Assembly: GCF_003144245.1 (NCBI RefSeq)
Contig: NW_020289991.1
Span: 1 to 64,000 of the forward strand
Direction of reading: 5' to 3'
Origin: Jaminaea rosea
Lineage: Eukaryota; Basidiomycota; Exobasidiomycetes; Microstromatales
DNA length: 64,000 nucleotides
Both the position numbers and the translations under genes were made by a program. This document shows, in pieces, positions 1 to 11,091 of the stretch. Each line of letters begins with the position of its first letter. Position 1 is the stretch's first letter. The notes beneath the pieces are model-generated. The model ran no database searches. It was not told the origin of the DNA and worked only from the letters and a program-made list of their open reading frames with translations.

Positions 1-524
1 CACAAGACCACACAAAGGCTTTCCAGCCCAGAAGTAGAAGGCGCAGGCACAGAGGAAGCACAGAGCTACAGGCACACCAAACCCGCTCAATCAAGCCCTC
101 TTTCCCACCCCAAGGTAGGGCCAACGCAAGGCAAATGCAGCGAGAGAGGCAGCACTCAGCTACAGCAAACTTGATTAACGGATCAGGCAGATCCCGCCAC
201 GTGGTATAGCGTGACGGGAGGTCCGTGCACCATGACGACGTGTATCGTGGGTGTCACGTGGCGCTTCGCCGCCCCGTTTCGGCATCCGCTGGCATGGTCT
301 CTCTCTATCTTGTTTCTCCTCTCTCTCATGGACTGATTGATTGCCCTCGTCTACTAGTACGTTGGACCCTCGCGGCACCCAAGTGCCTTGCTCACGACAA
401 CATCTCATAGAGACCTGCAGCTCAACGCAGTCGCGGACGGCCATCCTGTCTCCCTCGGGCGCCGCCTTGCTCACGCTTACAAAAAGGCCGCCTTGACCCG
501 CTACGATCTCCGACCCTCCGCACC
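1..524. other. Left-edge stretch without a supported gene
   Basis: Short open frames exist on both strands but none has a family signature, a good splice signal or fungal-like codon bias. I see nothing assignable here. It may be promoter sequence for the small frame at 525 or the 3' region of a gene lying left of the window. Confidence 0.4.
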
Positions 525-686
525 ATGAAGCTCGTATTCAACAATTGGTTCATAAAGGGAACTGTCTATCTGTTCGAGACCCCATCGACCGAGTTCCAGG
601 ACGAAATTCGCCGCTCACATCGCTCTCACGCACCTGCCGATCAGCCTGTCGGCGGCAGCGGTGCTGCTCGGGCAGAGGGACAATGA
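525..686 (+). pseudogene. Small open frame, possible remnant of a secreted-protein gene
   Basis: An ATG at 525 opens a 53-codon frame that ends at 686. In a neighbouring frame (about 619-860) the sequence reads as a hydrophobic, signal-peptide-like stretch (ISLSAAAVLLG) followed by a cysteine-containing segment (CDDGSC ... KICSL), but it has an in-frame stop and no start codon. No convincing intron joins the two. I read it as either a decayed small secreted protein or chance. It lies just downstream (3') of the minus-strand GNAT-like gene. No family recognised. Confidence 0.2.
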
Positions 687-908
687 GCCTGCGCACTTCG
701 ACAAGGGCAAGTAGGCGGCGGAGGCTCCCAACCCTGACAACGACTGCGACGACGGCAGCTGTGTTTTTGCGGCCGTCAATGGCCGGGTCCACGAGACGGA
801 TCACAAGATCTGCAGCCTTACTGTTGCGCCCTCGCTGCAAACCAGCATACGCGGTATCTGCCGACGCTCGTCCGAATGATGATGCATTCGCGGAAATCGT
901 AACGCAGT

Positions 909-1493
909 TCAATTCGATTGAGTCGCTGCTTTCAAGCTCTTGGCGAGCGTCATGATCGTGAAAGGCCTCAGAGAGTGCCAGGTCCCCGTCGCCGCCTCTT
1001 CGGTATGTATCGTTTTGAACCCCCTCTTGGGCCAGTAGTCCCCTGTAAGAGCGATGCAAGTTTGTAGAGACATGTTGATCGGCCCACGGACTGCGACGAA
1101 GAGGTGTTCTTCGAGCGTAAAGAGCGCACGGGATACCAGTCCTGTTCGCTGTCGCGATGGATCAGCAGACGCCAGCTTGATCTCGAACCAGGGACCTTTG
1201 CTGGACGTCGGCTCAGGACAGCGAGGTCCGTTGGGCATCGGAGCTGCTGCGACTGCTGCGACCAAGCTTCCGCCCGCAGCATCTCTGACCAGAGCTACCA
1301 GCGCGTCGTCACCCAATGCAAGCGTTATCGGGTCGTCGACGAGCAAACGAGGCTTGCTCAGATCCCACTCTTCCGGAAACCTGCTCTTCGTGGCTGCAAA
1401 AGCTCGATTGATGAGCTCGACTAGCTCGCCATTCAGCGCTGCATCTTTGCTGACGTCGGAAGATGTCTTGATCTCAATGATGGCGTCTGCCAT
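909..1493 (-). CDS. GNAT-like N-acetyltransferase domain protein
   Basis: Single-exon 194-residue protein. The C-terminal half has the usual layout of a small GNAT fold: a region reading FEIKLASADPSRQRTGLV followed by a helix (ALFTLEEHL), which fits the acetyl-CoA-binding loop and helix, then a late segment (YWPKRGFKTIHTEE) that fits the Y-x-x-x-GF pattern near the end of GNAT proteins. A classical Q/R-x-x-G-x-G/A loop is only partly kept (RQRTGL), so catalytic activity is not assured. The substrate cannot be inferred. Fungal genomes hold many such stand-alone GNAT-like proteins of about 200 residues. The start at 1493 is the first ATG of the frame and no upstream in-frame extension is needed. 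Family assignment is inferred from pattern only. Confidence 0.6.
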   Translation of the reverse strand: MADAIIEIKTSSDVSKDAALNGELVELINRAFAATKSRFPEEWDLSKPRLLVDDPITLALGDDALVALVRDAAGGSLVAAVAAAPMPNGPRCPEPTSSKGPWFEIKLASADPSRQRTGLVSRALFTLEEHLFVAVRGPINMSLQTCIALTGDYWPKRGFKTIHTEEAATGTWHSLRPFTIMTLAKSLKAATQSN

Positions 1494-2710
1494 GCAGTGA
1501 GCGCGCAGTCAAGAGTCGTTGCGAAGTGGGAGCGAGGGGTGGGGAGTGGACAGGAGGGCGGATGTCGTTCGAGTCATTTCGGAGAGACGTGGCTATCAGG
1601 GTCGGCGGTGGAGTTGCATCGACCTCCACCTCGGATTACGTAAGTGACCCGCCATCTGATAAACCGCCTCAGCGCCCGACCCCTCGTATGCTCACGTCGC
1701 AAGGCAACCATGAACAAGCATCGAAATGCGTCAGTAGCTACCTTGCCACTGAGGCTGTCAACACCTGACCTCTTGGCTTGACGAAATCGCACCACCTCGC
1801 TGATGTGCAAGGCTAGCGATCATCAAGTGCAGACATTTGGGTTGCCGCGGATACGGCTCGCATGTCGCGAACGCAAGCACATGCGCGCATTCACGGTCAG
1901 CGTCAGGAGGCACACCGGCCAAGAACAGCCTAAGCAAGAGCAGCCTGAATGGTACTTGCGACGCATTGAAGATGGTGTAACACTGCAGTGGGGGGCCTCG
2001 ACGAGATTGCCGCCAGACTGCGGGAGTGTCCGCGGAAGGCGCGTTTCGTGGGCTCTTTGCTTGCGTCCCTTCGGATCAGCGGCCACTCTTCCATCGTGGG
2101 TGACTCAGCGTCAGTGCGAAAATCAAACACGGGTCACGGCCTGGATCAATCGGAGAATCGACTTGCCCTACGAACGCCATCTGCTTCTTGCCTGCGCCAC
2201 ACAGATGTTGCGACTGTGGCTCTTATGTCGATTGTGGCGCACGGTCGGGCAGATCCGTCTTCACATTGCTTGCACCCCGCGGCGGATCAGCGCAGCTTTG
2301 TTCCCCTCCTGGTGGCCGCAGCAACTGCGTATCACAAATGCATTCACAGATCGATGCGCAGCGCCAGGCTTTACGATCTCTTTTCAAAGCTTTCACATCG
2401 CTTTGCCCTGGCGACACTTCTCTCCCGAAATGCGCTGGCAAAGGCGCTGAAGTAGGCGCAACATAGCGCAGCCATCGACTCACGAGAGATAGGATGATCA
2501 AAGCATGCGGGATGAATGGGAGAATCGAGCGGATCTCGATGGTAGTCAGGCACCCGATTGCACTACGGTGGGAGTATCGAGATGATACGATCTGTCTAGT
2601 CCTCGTTTTGCTACCGCCTCCTCGTCGCCCGCCACTACTTGATGTCTTCTCGCGTCGAGTCTCCCTTGCCCTCTCCCTACCATATCAACGCTACCACTGC
2701 CTGCCTCGTA
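1494..2710. other. Stretch with no firmly supported gene
   Basis: Several overlapping frames are open on both strands, none with a recognisable family. The most coding-like piece is a plus-strand frame at about 2188-2466 with closely spaced cysteines (CCDCGSYVDCG) and a helical segment (QIDAQRQALRSLFKAF), directly after a possible acceptor. It could be the last exon of a small cysteine-rich protein or a decayed one, but I could not find a matching first exon. The 5' exon(s) of the gene at 2711-3279 should also lie here. Confidence 0.25.
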
Positions 2711-3279
2711 GCGAGCGACAGCGCCTGATGAGCCGCACAGCTCGTCCTCGTACTCATCACGACGACATGCCAATCATCGTGTGAGTCGACGTGCAGGCTC
2801 CCACTCCCGACGTCCAGGTGTCGGCCGTACTGACGCGGCTACACCTCGCCCACTCGTCCCGCGAAGGGCCCCTCCCGAGGGGCTCAGCGCCGAGCAAGTA
2901 CTGGCATTCAGGGAGAACCTCTGGCGGCGTGAGTGCACACGCGTGACCCGCTGATGACTGAGCTGACCTATCTTCTCACCCTTTCCCTCGCGCAGAGCTC
3001 ACCTCCCCCATCCTGTTTGCCACCTCCTTCTGGACCGACGACACGCTCATCGTCCGCACGACGTGGGGCCACTGTTTCGGCAACACGGACATCGAGGGTA
3101 TGCCGGCTCTGATCGAAGTCTTCCAGCCGGACCTCCCTCGTATTCCGGCTTCGGTCACCTTTGTTCCTTTTAGGCAGGGCGACGAATTCTCGGGTATCAG
3201 GGTGCTCGCCAGATTGCAGTACACGGGACTTTGGGTGCTGGCTAGGGTGCCGATGGAACTGCCTCTGGCGCCGCATTGA
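2711..3279 (+). CDS. Uncharacterised spliced gene, 3' part (5' end not resolved)
   Basis: The frame is open from about 2711 to 2928, then a GT-AG intron (2929-2995, phase 1) joins it to a second exon (2996-3279) ending in TGA. The joined frame continues smoothly from a helical segment (LSAEQVLAFRENLW) into an ordered domain with TSFWTDDTLIVRTTWG, and ends with LWVLARVPMELPLAPH. There is no ATG in frame after the stop just upstream, so at least one further 5' exon is missing from this model. The first 50 or so residues are Arg/Ser/Pro-rich and probably disordered. I do not recognise the family. The gene converges on the PPP1R37-like gene, whose stop is at 3612. Confidence 0.45.
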
Positions 3280-3611
3280 AGAGCAAGTAGGAGGGGGCAA
3301 CTCTTGGCCGCAATTTGGCTACTTTTTATCTGCCGTCACGCTGATGCTAGATACAAGAGCAGATACCAGACATGAGGCATCTCCCGATACAATCTCCTTT
3401 GCATGCTACGCCAAATTGTGACAGCCAGACTCCTCTTGCCTACCTACGCGAGGGCAGCAACGCCTGCGACTAGCACCAGTCACTCACGCACCCTCGGCGA
3501 AGGGACAAGCACGAATGAACATTGGCAGGAAGAGAAGCGTCTCGAGATTCGTGCGCGCGCGCGCTTGCGTTTGTGTGTCTGGAATCGTATGGTATCTTGG
3601 TCCGTTGCTCG
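3280..3611. other. Convergent intergenic region
   Basis: This 332-nt gap separates the 3' ends of the uncharacterised plus-strand gene and the minus-strand PPP1R37-like gene. It presumably holds both 3' untranslated regions. I see no gene, long repeat or clear polyadenylation signal. Confidence 0.5.
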
Positions 3612-6600
3612 TCAGTCCCCCTGCCGCACCCCTTCCTCTGGCCTCGCCGTAAGGAGGAGTTGTCTTCTCAATTCGTCGCCACTGGTACCCACCTCGGCCA
3701 GTGCGTCCGCCTCGCGAGAAGCAGACTCCGCCGCTGCAGCCGCCGCCTCTGCCTCCGCTGCCGGGTCCTCTCGATCACGCTGCCACTCCTGCTCGCTGCC
3801 GCTGCCGCTACTCGCGCTGCGCCGCCTCCCTTTACCCTCAGCCGCGCCGGGAGGGGTGGGGGACTCTTGCTTCTCTTTGCTCTGCTCATCCTCCTCACCC
3901 CGACGAATAGGCGGTCGCGTATCCCTTTCCTCGCCTTCTTGCCCCGTCGGCTGGTCCTCGGAGTCGAAGTCCTCGAGACGAGAGTGGGCGGGACTCTCAG
4001 AGTCCTCGCGCAGTAGCATGGCTCGAGCCTTGCGGAAGACTTCGCCCTCCTCGTCCACCATATCGCGCGCCCGCTCCTCTTCTGCAGTATGGCCGTGAGC
4101 GTGGCCGTGAGCGTGTGCGTGCAGAGGTACTGATCCTTCTTGCTCTGCCTCCGCATGCTCGAGAGAGGCCACTTGAGATGGCGATGATGATAATACTGCG
4201 GAGGGTCGGCCAGAACCTTGAGGCTCGGAGTCGGAATTGCGCTCTTGCTGATCTTCGTCCTGGTCCTCTTCTTGCTCCCGTCCCCTCTCGGCCAAACGCG
4301 CCGACGACGATGAGCCTGCCCCGCGTTCTCCATCTCCATCCTCGCCCACGCCAGATGAGGCGACGTCCTTTCCGCTTGAATCGTCCCGCCCCTCCCTTTC
4401 CTCCCGCTGCTGCTGCGGCTCCATCTGCTTCTTTTCCCTGCTAGCAAAGGACGCCACAAGCTCTCCCGTGATTCCCACCAACCGCTCTTGCGCAAGGAGG
4501 GCGCGATGCAGCAAGGTGGTTGGGTCGTCCTGCACTCTCTTCGTCGTCGTCGTCGTCGTCGTCGTGTCCTGTCCTTGCTGCGCATCCTCATCGATCAGCC
4601 CGGGAGGGTCTGCTGCTGCTGCTCCTCGATGTCCGGTATCGTTTTGCCGCTGTGCCTCGATGAGGCGGCTCAGCTGCTTGCTCAAGCGCCTACTCTGCGC
4701 CACCAAGTCCTGGAGTAGCTCGTCGTCTCCCGCACTCGCAGTCGCAGTCGCAGTCGCAGGATCAATCGCCCCCCTCTTCCCCTCCAACACCTCGAGCAGA
4801 AAATCGCCACACTCCTTCGCCGCGCGTAGGAGGGCTTCATTCTCCTCCTCTTCCCCTCCTCCTTGCTGGCTATTACGAGTGATCTTCCTCGCACTCGCAG
4901 TCGCGATGGCGCTGGCTCGTTCCCTCTGCTGCTCCTGCTCCTGCTCCTCCTTCTCCTTTGCCACTCGCGCAATCGTCGAGCTATAGATGGGCGCGGCGAC
5001 AGGCGCCGTAAGTCCGCGAGAGGTGGCTCGTTTCTGTGCTAGGCGGGTATTGCGGATGCAGGCTGGCGGGCGAGGGGAAGGAGCGCAACATGGATCAGAT
5101 CAGATCAGGTCAGCTCTTCTCTTCTCATCTCCTCATCTCATATGCGCCCACCGGAATCTTTCGCCCACTCACCCATCAATATCTCCCGACTAATCTCCAT
5201 CCCCCTTTCATCACCCGGGGTGACCTCTACGTCCAAACACCTAATGGTGCGATTCCCCTCCAAGCCACGAGCGAGGGAGAGGATCCCCTCGATATCGATG
5301 GAGGGGTTCTGAGTTAGGTCTAGGTGGAGCAGGGAGCGGGCTGCAGGTAGGGCGGAAGCGAGGAGGAGGCAGGAGGGGGTGGAGAGGTTTGTGGAGTTGA
5401 GGAAGAGACTGCGTGGGGCGGGCGGAGGAGGGGCAGGCGAAGGGGGCCGGGGGGGAAGGGTGTTAGTCAAGTCTGGCTGCATCAAGGAGAGGTCAGGTGG
5501 TGCGATCGCAGACGTACCGTTTCAACCCTTTTCCCCTCTTCAGTGCCCTCCCCAACGCCCGAACCGCTTCGCCTTCAGGGCCGCAGCAGGGATTATGGCT
5601 CATATCCAGCGTTTCGAGCGTCGTGTTCTCCCCGAGGACCTCGGCGAGCCCAAGTAGCCCCGAGGAGTCGATGGAATTATCGCTGAGGTTGAGAACACGC
5701 AGCGTTTTGTTGCGGCGGAGGTAGGGAAGGAGGTGGAGGAGACCACCTGTAGAGAGGGAGTTGGTTTTGAGGTCGAGGGTGAGGAGCGGAGAGAGGGAGA
5801 GAGGGGGACGGGGCGCGGCATGGGGATGGGGGAGGTTGGGTTTGGAGGGATCAGAGGCAGACCCATTAGCGAGGGCATTGACGCCCAGCTTGCCCGACAG
5901 CGCGGGGCCTGGCTCTGCATGATTGATCTCCCCTCCCCCTTGCGGACTCCCCAGCTCGACGCTCTCCACCTTTCCCTCCTTCTCCTTGTCCTCCCCCCAG
6001 TCCACGAGGATAGCCGCAAGCCCCGCCGCGCCCTGTGGACCGATCCTGTTCCTCCTCAGGCTGATGTGCTTGAGCGCCGAATGCCGTACGCCCTCGGCCA
6101 GCAGGGCTAGCGTAGGGCCGGAGCGGAGCGAACAGTTCTCTAGGCGGAGCGAGGTGAGATTTGAGCCGTCCCCGCCGTACCCGCTCCCAGAGGAGGAAGA
6201 GCGGAGAAGGGGCGCGGGGGGCATGAGAGGTTCCGCATTGGAGGAGGAGGACGATGAAGAGGCAGAGGCTGAATCCGAGTCCGAGTCCGAGTCCGAGTCT
6301 GCGTGTTCTGCGTGATCCCCATGCTCATCCGAATTCCTGGGCTTCTGAGTGCTGACGCGCGGCGCGTAGGAGTCGTGGGACCCGTTGACCTTATGTTGCT
6401 CAGCGTGTGGATTCGCCTCCGGATCAGCATTGCGCTGCTCGTCCCTCTCCCTGTCCTTCTCCTCCCCTACGCCCTTCCCATTCCCAGGAGGCCGTGCGTC
6501 GCCATTCCTCGTCACTTTCTCCTCCCCGCCACCCCTTCTCAACCCAGCCACAACCCCCTCCACCCCTCCCCTGCCCAACGGACACTCACTCAAATCCAAC

Positions 6601-8258
6601 CCCTTCAAACCCTTCATCCTAGCCAGAAACTCTCCCACCCCTCTCCATCCTCTTACCCCCACTTTGCGATTCCCCGCAATACTCAACGACCCCACCGTCC
6701 CCGATACGAGGAGGGCGTGCAGTACGAGGAGCAAGGTGGCGTCCGTTAGGCCGCAATGGTCTAGGGTGAGCTTCTGGAGGGTGGGCAGAGGGACTGAGAG
6801 GAGGTCGCAGATTGGGAGGAGGGAGTGGGGCGCGAGTGGGTGAAGAGAGAGGTCTAAGCTCTTGAGCGGGTTTTGGGCGACGAGGAGGGACAGGATCGCT
6901 GGTAGGGGCACCTCTTCTCGGGCGCGACAGCAGGAGATGTAGAGGTCTTGCAGCTCGGTGGGTGTCCAGGGCGTGGAGCGACGGGAGGCGAGTGATTGAC
7001 GATGTTGAGCTTCGATGCGTTGTTTTGTGGGGGATTCGGAGAGGGGGGGAAGGGAGGAGGAGATTGGATAGACGACCCTTAGTGAGGAGACGTGGAATTG
7101 GACACGACGGAGCTGCGTGGACGGGGAGGAGGGGGCCGGAGGCTGTTGTGGTGAAGTGGTAGAGAGGAGCGAGGAGGAGCTTGAGCCCCCCGCCGACTGA
7201 GTTGCACCCGGCCTCTCCCCGCCAAGGCCTGCGCCGCGCTGTTGCATCCCTGCCTCAACGCCGCCCGTAGTACCACTCCATGCGGCCCCAGCGGCTCCTA
7301 CTGCCCGCTTGATCATCCCGCCTAACACGCCGGCCGAGCCCATGCCCATGCCCGGTGGGGGAAGGGGTACCTGCACATTGACGCCTTGCAGTGCGAGCCG
7401 AGTGTTGAGATTCTCGATTATGTCCCGGCGAAAGCTAAAGGGCTTGGCGGCCGAGGGAGAGGGGGAGGGCTTGAGGATCGAGCGGGTCGGTGGGCGGGGA
7501 CGGCGCCGGCGTGTGTGATGGGGGTGAGGAGATTGCTTTGGTGGGAGGAGTGGGGGAGAAGAGGGCGAGGGGGACGACGATGGTGATGATGATGATGATG
7601 CTTGGGGCGCGGTACGAAGAGGGACGCTGCGTGGTGATGGTGATGATGAGGGCGCTGCATCGCTGAGGTTCTCACCCTCCTCTTCTTTGCCCGGCTGCTG
7701 CCCATCATCCCCCAATCGCGCTTGCGGATGCGGTTGCGATTGCGCATCATCCCACGAAGTGCCAGCTCCTCTTGAAGTCGATGCCGAGGTCGAAGGGCCA
7801 GCAATCGCATCCTCTTGTTCATCTAGCCTCGCATCCTTGACGTCTTTGGCATCCGAAGCTATGCTTGAGCTTGCAGAGGAAGACGTGCTCATGCTGATGC
7901 TGATGCTCTCGCTCTGCAGGGAGGAGACAGCATATAGGGGAGGTTGTGCAAGTCGTGAGTCGTGAGAGTGAGTGACAGTCGAGAGTGACAATTGCATCGC
8001 GGGGCGGACTCGGACTGGACTTGGACTTGGGACTCGGACTCGCACTCTCAGGGTCTCGTCTGACAGATGGCTCACTCCGCACCGCACCGCCGTCGCCGCC
8101 GCCTCGACGCAGCACCAGCCACGCGAGCCAGAGGAAGAGGGGCGGCGTCGAGCAGAGGAGGATAGGTCAGGCAGCGATGGAGGTATGGAATCGATGCAGT
8201 GACGAACTCGACGAATGATCAAGGTGAGTGCGAGTGGCCTCGACGATGACATATCCAT
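3612..8258 (-). CDS. PPP1R37-like leucine-rich-repeat protein with long acidic tail
   Basis: Three exons: 8258-5518, 5408-5173 and 5062-3612, joined across introns 5409-5517 and 5063-5172 (GT-AG, phases 2 and 1), giving about 1475 residues. The N-terminal 400 or so residues are Ser/Pro-rich and disordered. After a basic RRVQFHVSSLRVV segment comes a run of ribonuclease-inhibitor-type LRRs (for example LTLDHCGLTDATLLL, LDLKTNSLSTGGLLHLLPYL, LNLSDNSIDSSGLLGLAEVL) that continues through exon 2. This matches the layout of PPP1R37/LRRC68, a PP1 regulatory LRR protein in animals. Exon 3 begins with the segment following the LRRs (ACIRNTRLAQKRA) and runs into a Glu/Gln/Asp-rich, probably coiled tail with a His-Ala-His-Gly run. 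The start is ambiguous: ATG 8258 has a good context, but ATG 7892 (MSTSSSASS) is equally credible, and the intervening 122 residues look like translated leader sequence. PP1 binding is inferred from the family. Confidence 0.8.
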
Positions 8259-8699
8259 CCTCGCTATCGCTCAGCTTCAACTGATCACCTTGCTTGTTTC
8301 CACGCCTCGTCTGTGCCGTGCCAGCCTCTCACCGCTCGTCCCTCGTCGTTGCACGCTGCGTCCGCGCCGCGCCGTCGCGAAGAAGACAAGACTCGTCGAC
8401 GTCTGTCTGCGCTCAGGCCCGCCCGCCCGCCCGCTCGCCCCGCCCCGCCGGCCGCACGACTGGCGGATCTGCTTCGCATTGGCTGTTTCTCTTCTTCTTC
8501 TCCACCACTACCACAGCAGAAGCAGAAGAAGAAGAAGACCCTCAAAGGCGATAGGCATCCATCCGCACGCCAACCCCTTCCTTCCTCTCCCTCTCCTCCT
8601 TAACCCCTCCTCCCCCGACCACCCCCACCACCACCACCACCACCACCTTCCTCTTCCTCCGCCCACCAAACCCACCGACCATCAAGAAACAAGAACAAG
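8259..8699. promoter_or_regulatory. Divergent promoter region (LRR gene / KH gene)
   Basis: This region of about 440 nt lies between two divergently transcribed genes and must hold both promoters and leaders. The part next to the KH gene is pyrimidine-rich, with CT tracts and a CCA repeat at 8624-8648, as is usual for leaders of highly expressed fungal genes. No TATA box stands out. Confidence 0.4.
8624..8648. repeat. CCA/CAC microsatellite
   Basis: Perfect CAC triplets in the leader region of the KH-domain gene, about 50 nt before its start codon. Confidence 0.75.
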
Positions 8700-10346
8700 A
8701 TGTCCTCCCCCTCCCCTACCCCGGACATCCCCGCCTCCTCTCCCTCCCCCTCCGCTGCCGCCTCCCCCACGCAAACCCAAACCCTCTCGCTGCGCGCCCT
8801 CCTCTCCACGAAGGAAGCAGGCGTAATCATAGGCAAAGGTGGTTCCAACGTTGCCTCCCTTCGCGAGTCTACAGGCGTCAAAGCCGGAGTGAGCAAAGTG
8901 GTCCAAGGGGTACATGATCGTGTATTGAGCGTTACGGGTAGCTTGGAAGGGTGTGCAAAGGCTTTTGGATTGATTGCAAAGTGTATTGCTGAGAATCCTG
9001 TCGTGGTGGGGGTGCCCGCTCAGCAGCAGCAGCAGCAGCAGGCTCAGTCGCAGGCGCAGGATGCAGACGGCGACGCCGAGGGGGAGGGAGTCGCTTCTCC
9101 CTCTGCAGCAGTCTCACCCCTCATCGCCGTGCGCCTTCTCATCTCGCACAACCTCATGGGAACGATCATCGGCCGCCAAGGGCTCAAGATCAAGCATATT
9201 CAGGACATCAGTGGGGCGCGTATGGTCGCTTCCAAGGATATGCTGCCTCAGAGTACCGAGCGCATCGTCGAGGTGCAAGGTAGCGCACAGGGGATTGAAG
9301 TGGCCGTGCGAGAGATTGGAAAGTGTTTGGTAGAGGATTGGGAGAGGGGACAAGGTGCGTGCTGATGAGAGGTCGCTTTTTTGACTGTGCATATACTCAC
9401 GTTGGAATCATTCGCCCACGCCCCGCCAACAGGCACCATCCTCTATCACCCTGGCTCCACGGAAGGGGCAGGCATACTCGCGGCAGGAGGGGCGGGTGGC
9501 TTGCACCCTCAGACGGGCTCGTCGACCTCCCCCTCTTCCACGTCAGTCAAGGGCGCAGGCGCAGGAGCAGGCGCAGCAGGCTACCTCGCAGGCACCATGG
9601 GCGGTCTCTCCCTCGCAGCGAACGCAGCCGGGGCTCGACGTGCTTCGAACAACCACCATCGTAACAATGGCGCAAATGGGTCAGCAGCAGCCGTAGCCGC
9701 CGCAGCGGCGGTCGTCACGCCAGGAGGTGCATTGAATGTCCCCTCCACCGACCTTGCGGGCGCCACCTCTGGCTCCCCCTCTTCTACCTCCCCCTCCATG
9801 TCCGGCATGCCACCCGCCCTAGTGGACGCCTCCTCCCCCCCTGCCCCAGCCGGCTCCTCCTCCGCCGCGACGTCGGGCTCCGTTCTTCGCACTCAAAACA
9901 TCTCCATTCCGGCGGACATGGTTGGTTGTATCATTGGGAAGGGAGGGTCAAAGATCACCGAAATTCGACGATTGAGCGGTAGTAGGATCTCTATTGCCAA
10001 GGTGGCTCACGATGAGAGTGGGGAGAGGATGTTTACTATTCAGGGGAGTAGGGAGGGGAATGAGAAGGTGAGTATGCGCGGTTTGGGGCGTGATGGGGAG
10101 AGAGGATTTGACTGATTCATGTGAGATACCGTCTCCCTTTCCCTTTTGCCCCTCGCCCTCGCTCGCTCGCTCCCATTACAGGCCCTCTTCCTCCTCTATA
10201 CGCAGCTAGAGAGCGAAAAGGAGCGTCGCACCCAGACGGAGAATGAGAACAACGACAATGCCAACGCGAACAAGGAGAGCGATAATCTGGCTGGAGCTGG
10301 ACCTGGACCTGGACCTGCGGCTGGTGAGGTCGCGGAGAATGCTTGA
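8700..10346 (+). CDS. Three-KH-domain RNA-binding protein (hnRNP K/PCBP type)
   Basis: Three exons: 8700-9354, 9433-10067 and 10182-10346 (introns of 78 and 114 nt; phases 1 and 0), 484 residues. Three KH domains are visible by their GxxG loops: KH1 (LLSTKEAGVIIGKGGSNVAS, about residues 35-105), KH2 (LLISHNLMGTIIGRQGLKIK, about 145-215) and KH3 (IPADMVGCIIGKGGSKITEI, about 400-470, split by intron 2). KH1 and KH2 are linked by a polyglutamine tract; KH2 and KH3 are separated by a long Ala/Gly/Ser-rich linker. The spacing of two close KH domains and one distant C-terminal KH matches the PCBP/hnRNP K family, which includes fission yeast Rnc1 and budding yeast Pbp2/Hek2. These bind C-rich mRNA elements and control stability or translation. 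The ATG at 8700 follows a CT-rich leader. Confidence 0.93.
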
Positions 10347-11091
10347 TTGCTTGCACGCACGAGGTAGAGGGATAAGAATAGAGAGAGGGCGGCTGAGTCG
10401 GGAAGCAAAGAGAGGAGAGAGGGGCGCGAGGTGAGTGACGACTACGCACGGTCAGAGCGACGAGGAGAGGATGATGACGAGGGCGAGGACGGCGTGAAGG
10501 AAGAAGAAGAAGAAGAGAGCAGCCCGTGTCAGCTTCCACTCTCAACTCCAACCCTTTTTCTCTTCTCTTTCTCTTTTCCTGATCTGATCACCACAAAATC
10601 AAAAGCGAGCTACCATCTCATCATTCGAGCCGATCAGCCGCGAGCGACTGGACGAGGTGTACTGCTGAACGAGGTCGTGGCCCTTGAAGCTCACCCGCCT
10701 GGGCCTTGATCCTCGTGCTCAAGCTCAGCTCAATTTTCAACCCCCACGGTAGCATCAGACAGACCTGCGTAGAGGCACGGCACGGCACACCCAACGAGAT
10801 CAATCATCGCGGGTGGAAGTCGACCCTCGAGACAATTCACCTCGCTTCACCTCGTCTCGCCTCGCACGCGCACATTGCTGAGAAGTGATGGCAGCAGCGA
10901 GTAAAAGAGAGAGTGTATATATCGTGGTGGGGATAGTTGGAAGGTAGGAAGATAGAAACACAAAATGAATGACCTCCCATCGCCTCCTCTCATCGCTGCG
11001 CAAGCGCGAAATTGATTGAGCTCCCTTGCTCGACCCTCCATCGTACGCGCCATCTGTCCTCCTCCTCCTTCTCCCTCTACCCGGCTCTCAT
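10347..11091. other. Convergent intergenic region
   Basis: This 745-nt stretch lies between the 3' ends of the KH gene and the minus-strand membrane-protein gene. Short frames here are Arg/Glu- or Ser/Leu-rich and look like translated low-complexity sequence. I see only expected 3' untranslated sequence. Confidence 0.45.

Noticed and set aside
3522-4986. Plus-strand frames opposite the PPP1R37-like acidic exon
   Set aside because: They are antisense shadows of low-complexity Glu/Gln/Ser codons (Leu/Ser/Arg-rich), with no independent support.
3668-5062. A GAT-domain (GGA/LSB5-like) reading of the acidic exon, suggested by three helix-like blocks and an IYSSTI segment
   Set aside because: The exon splices in frame to LRR exons and no VHS domain is present; the helices more likely form a coiled coil in the PPP1R37-like tail.
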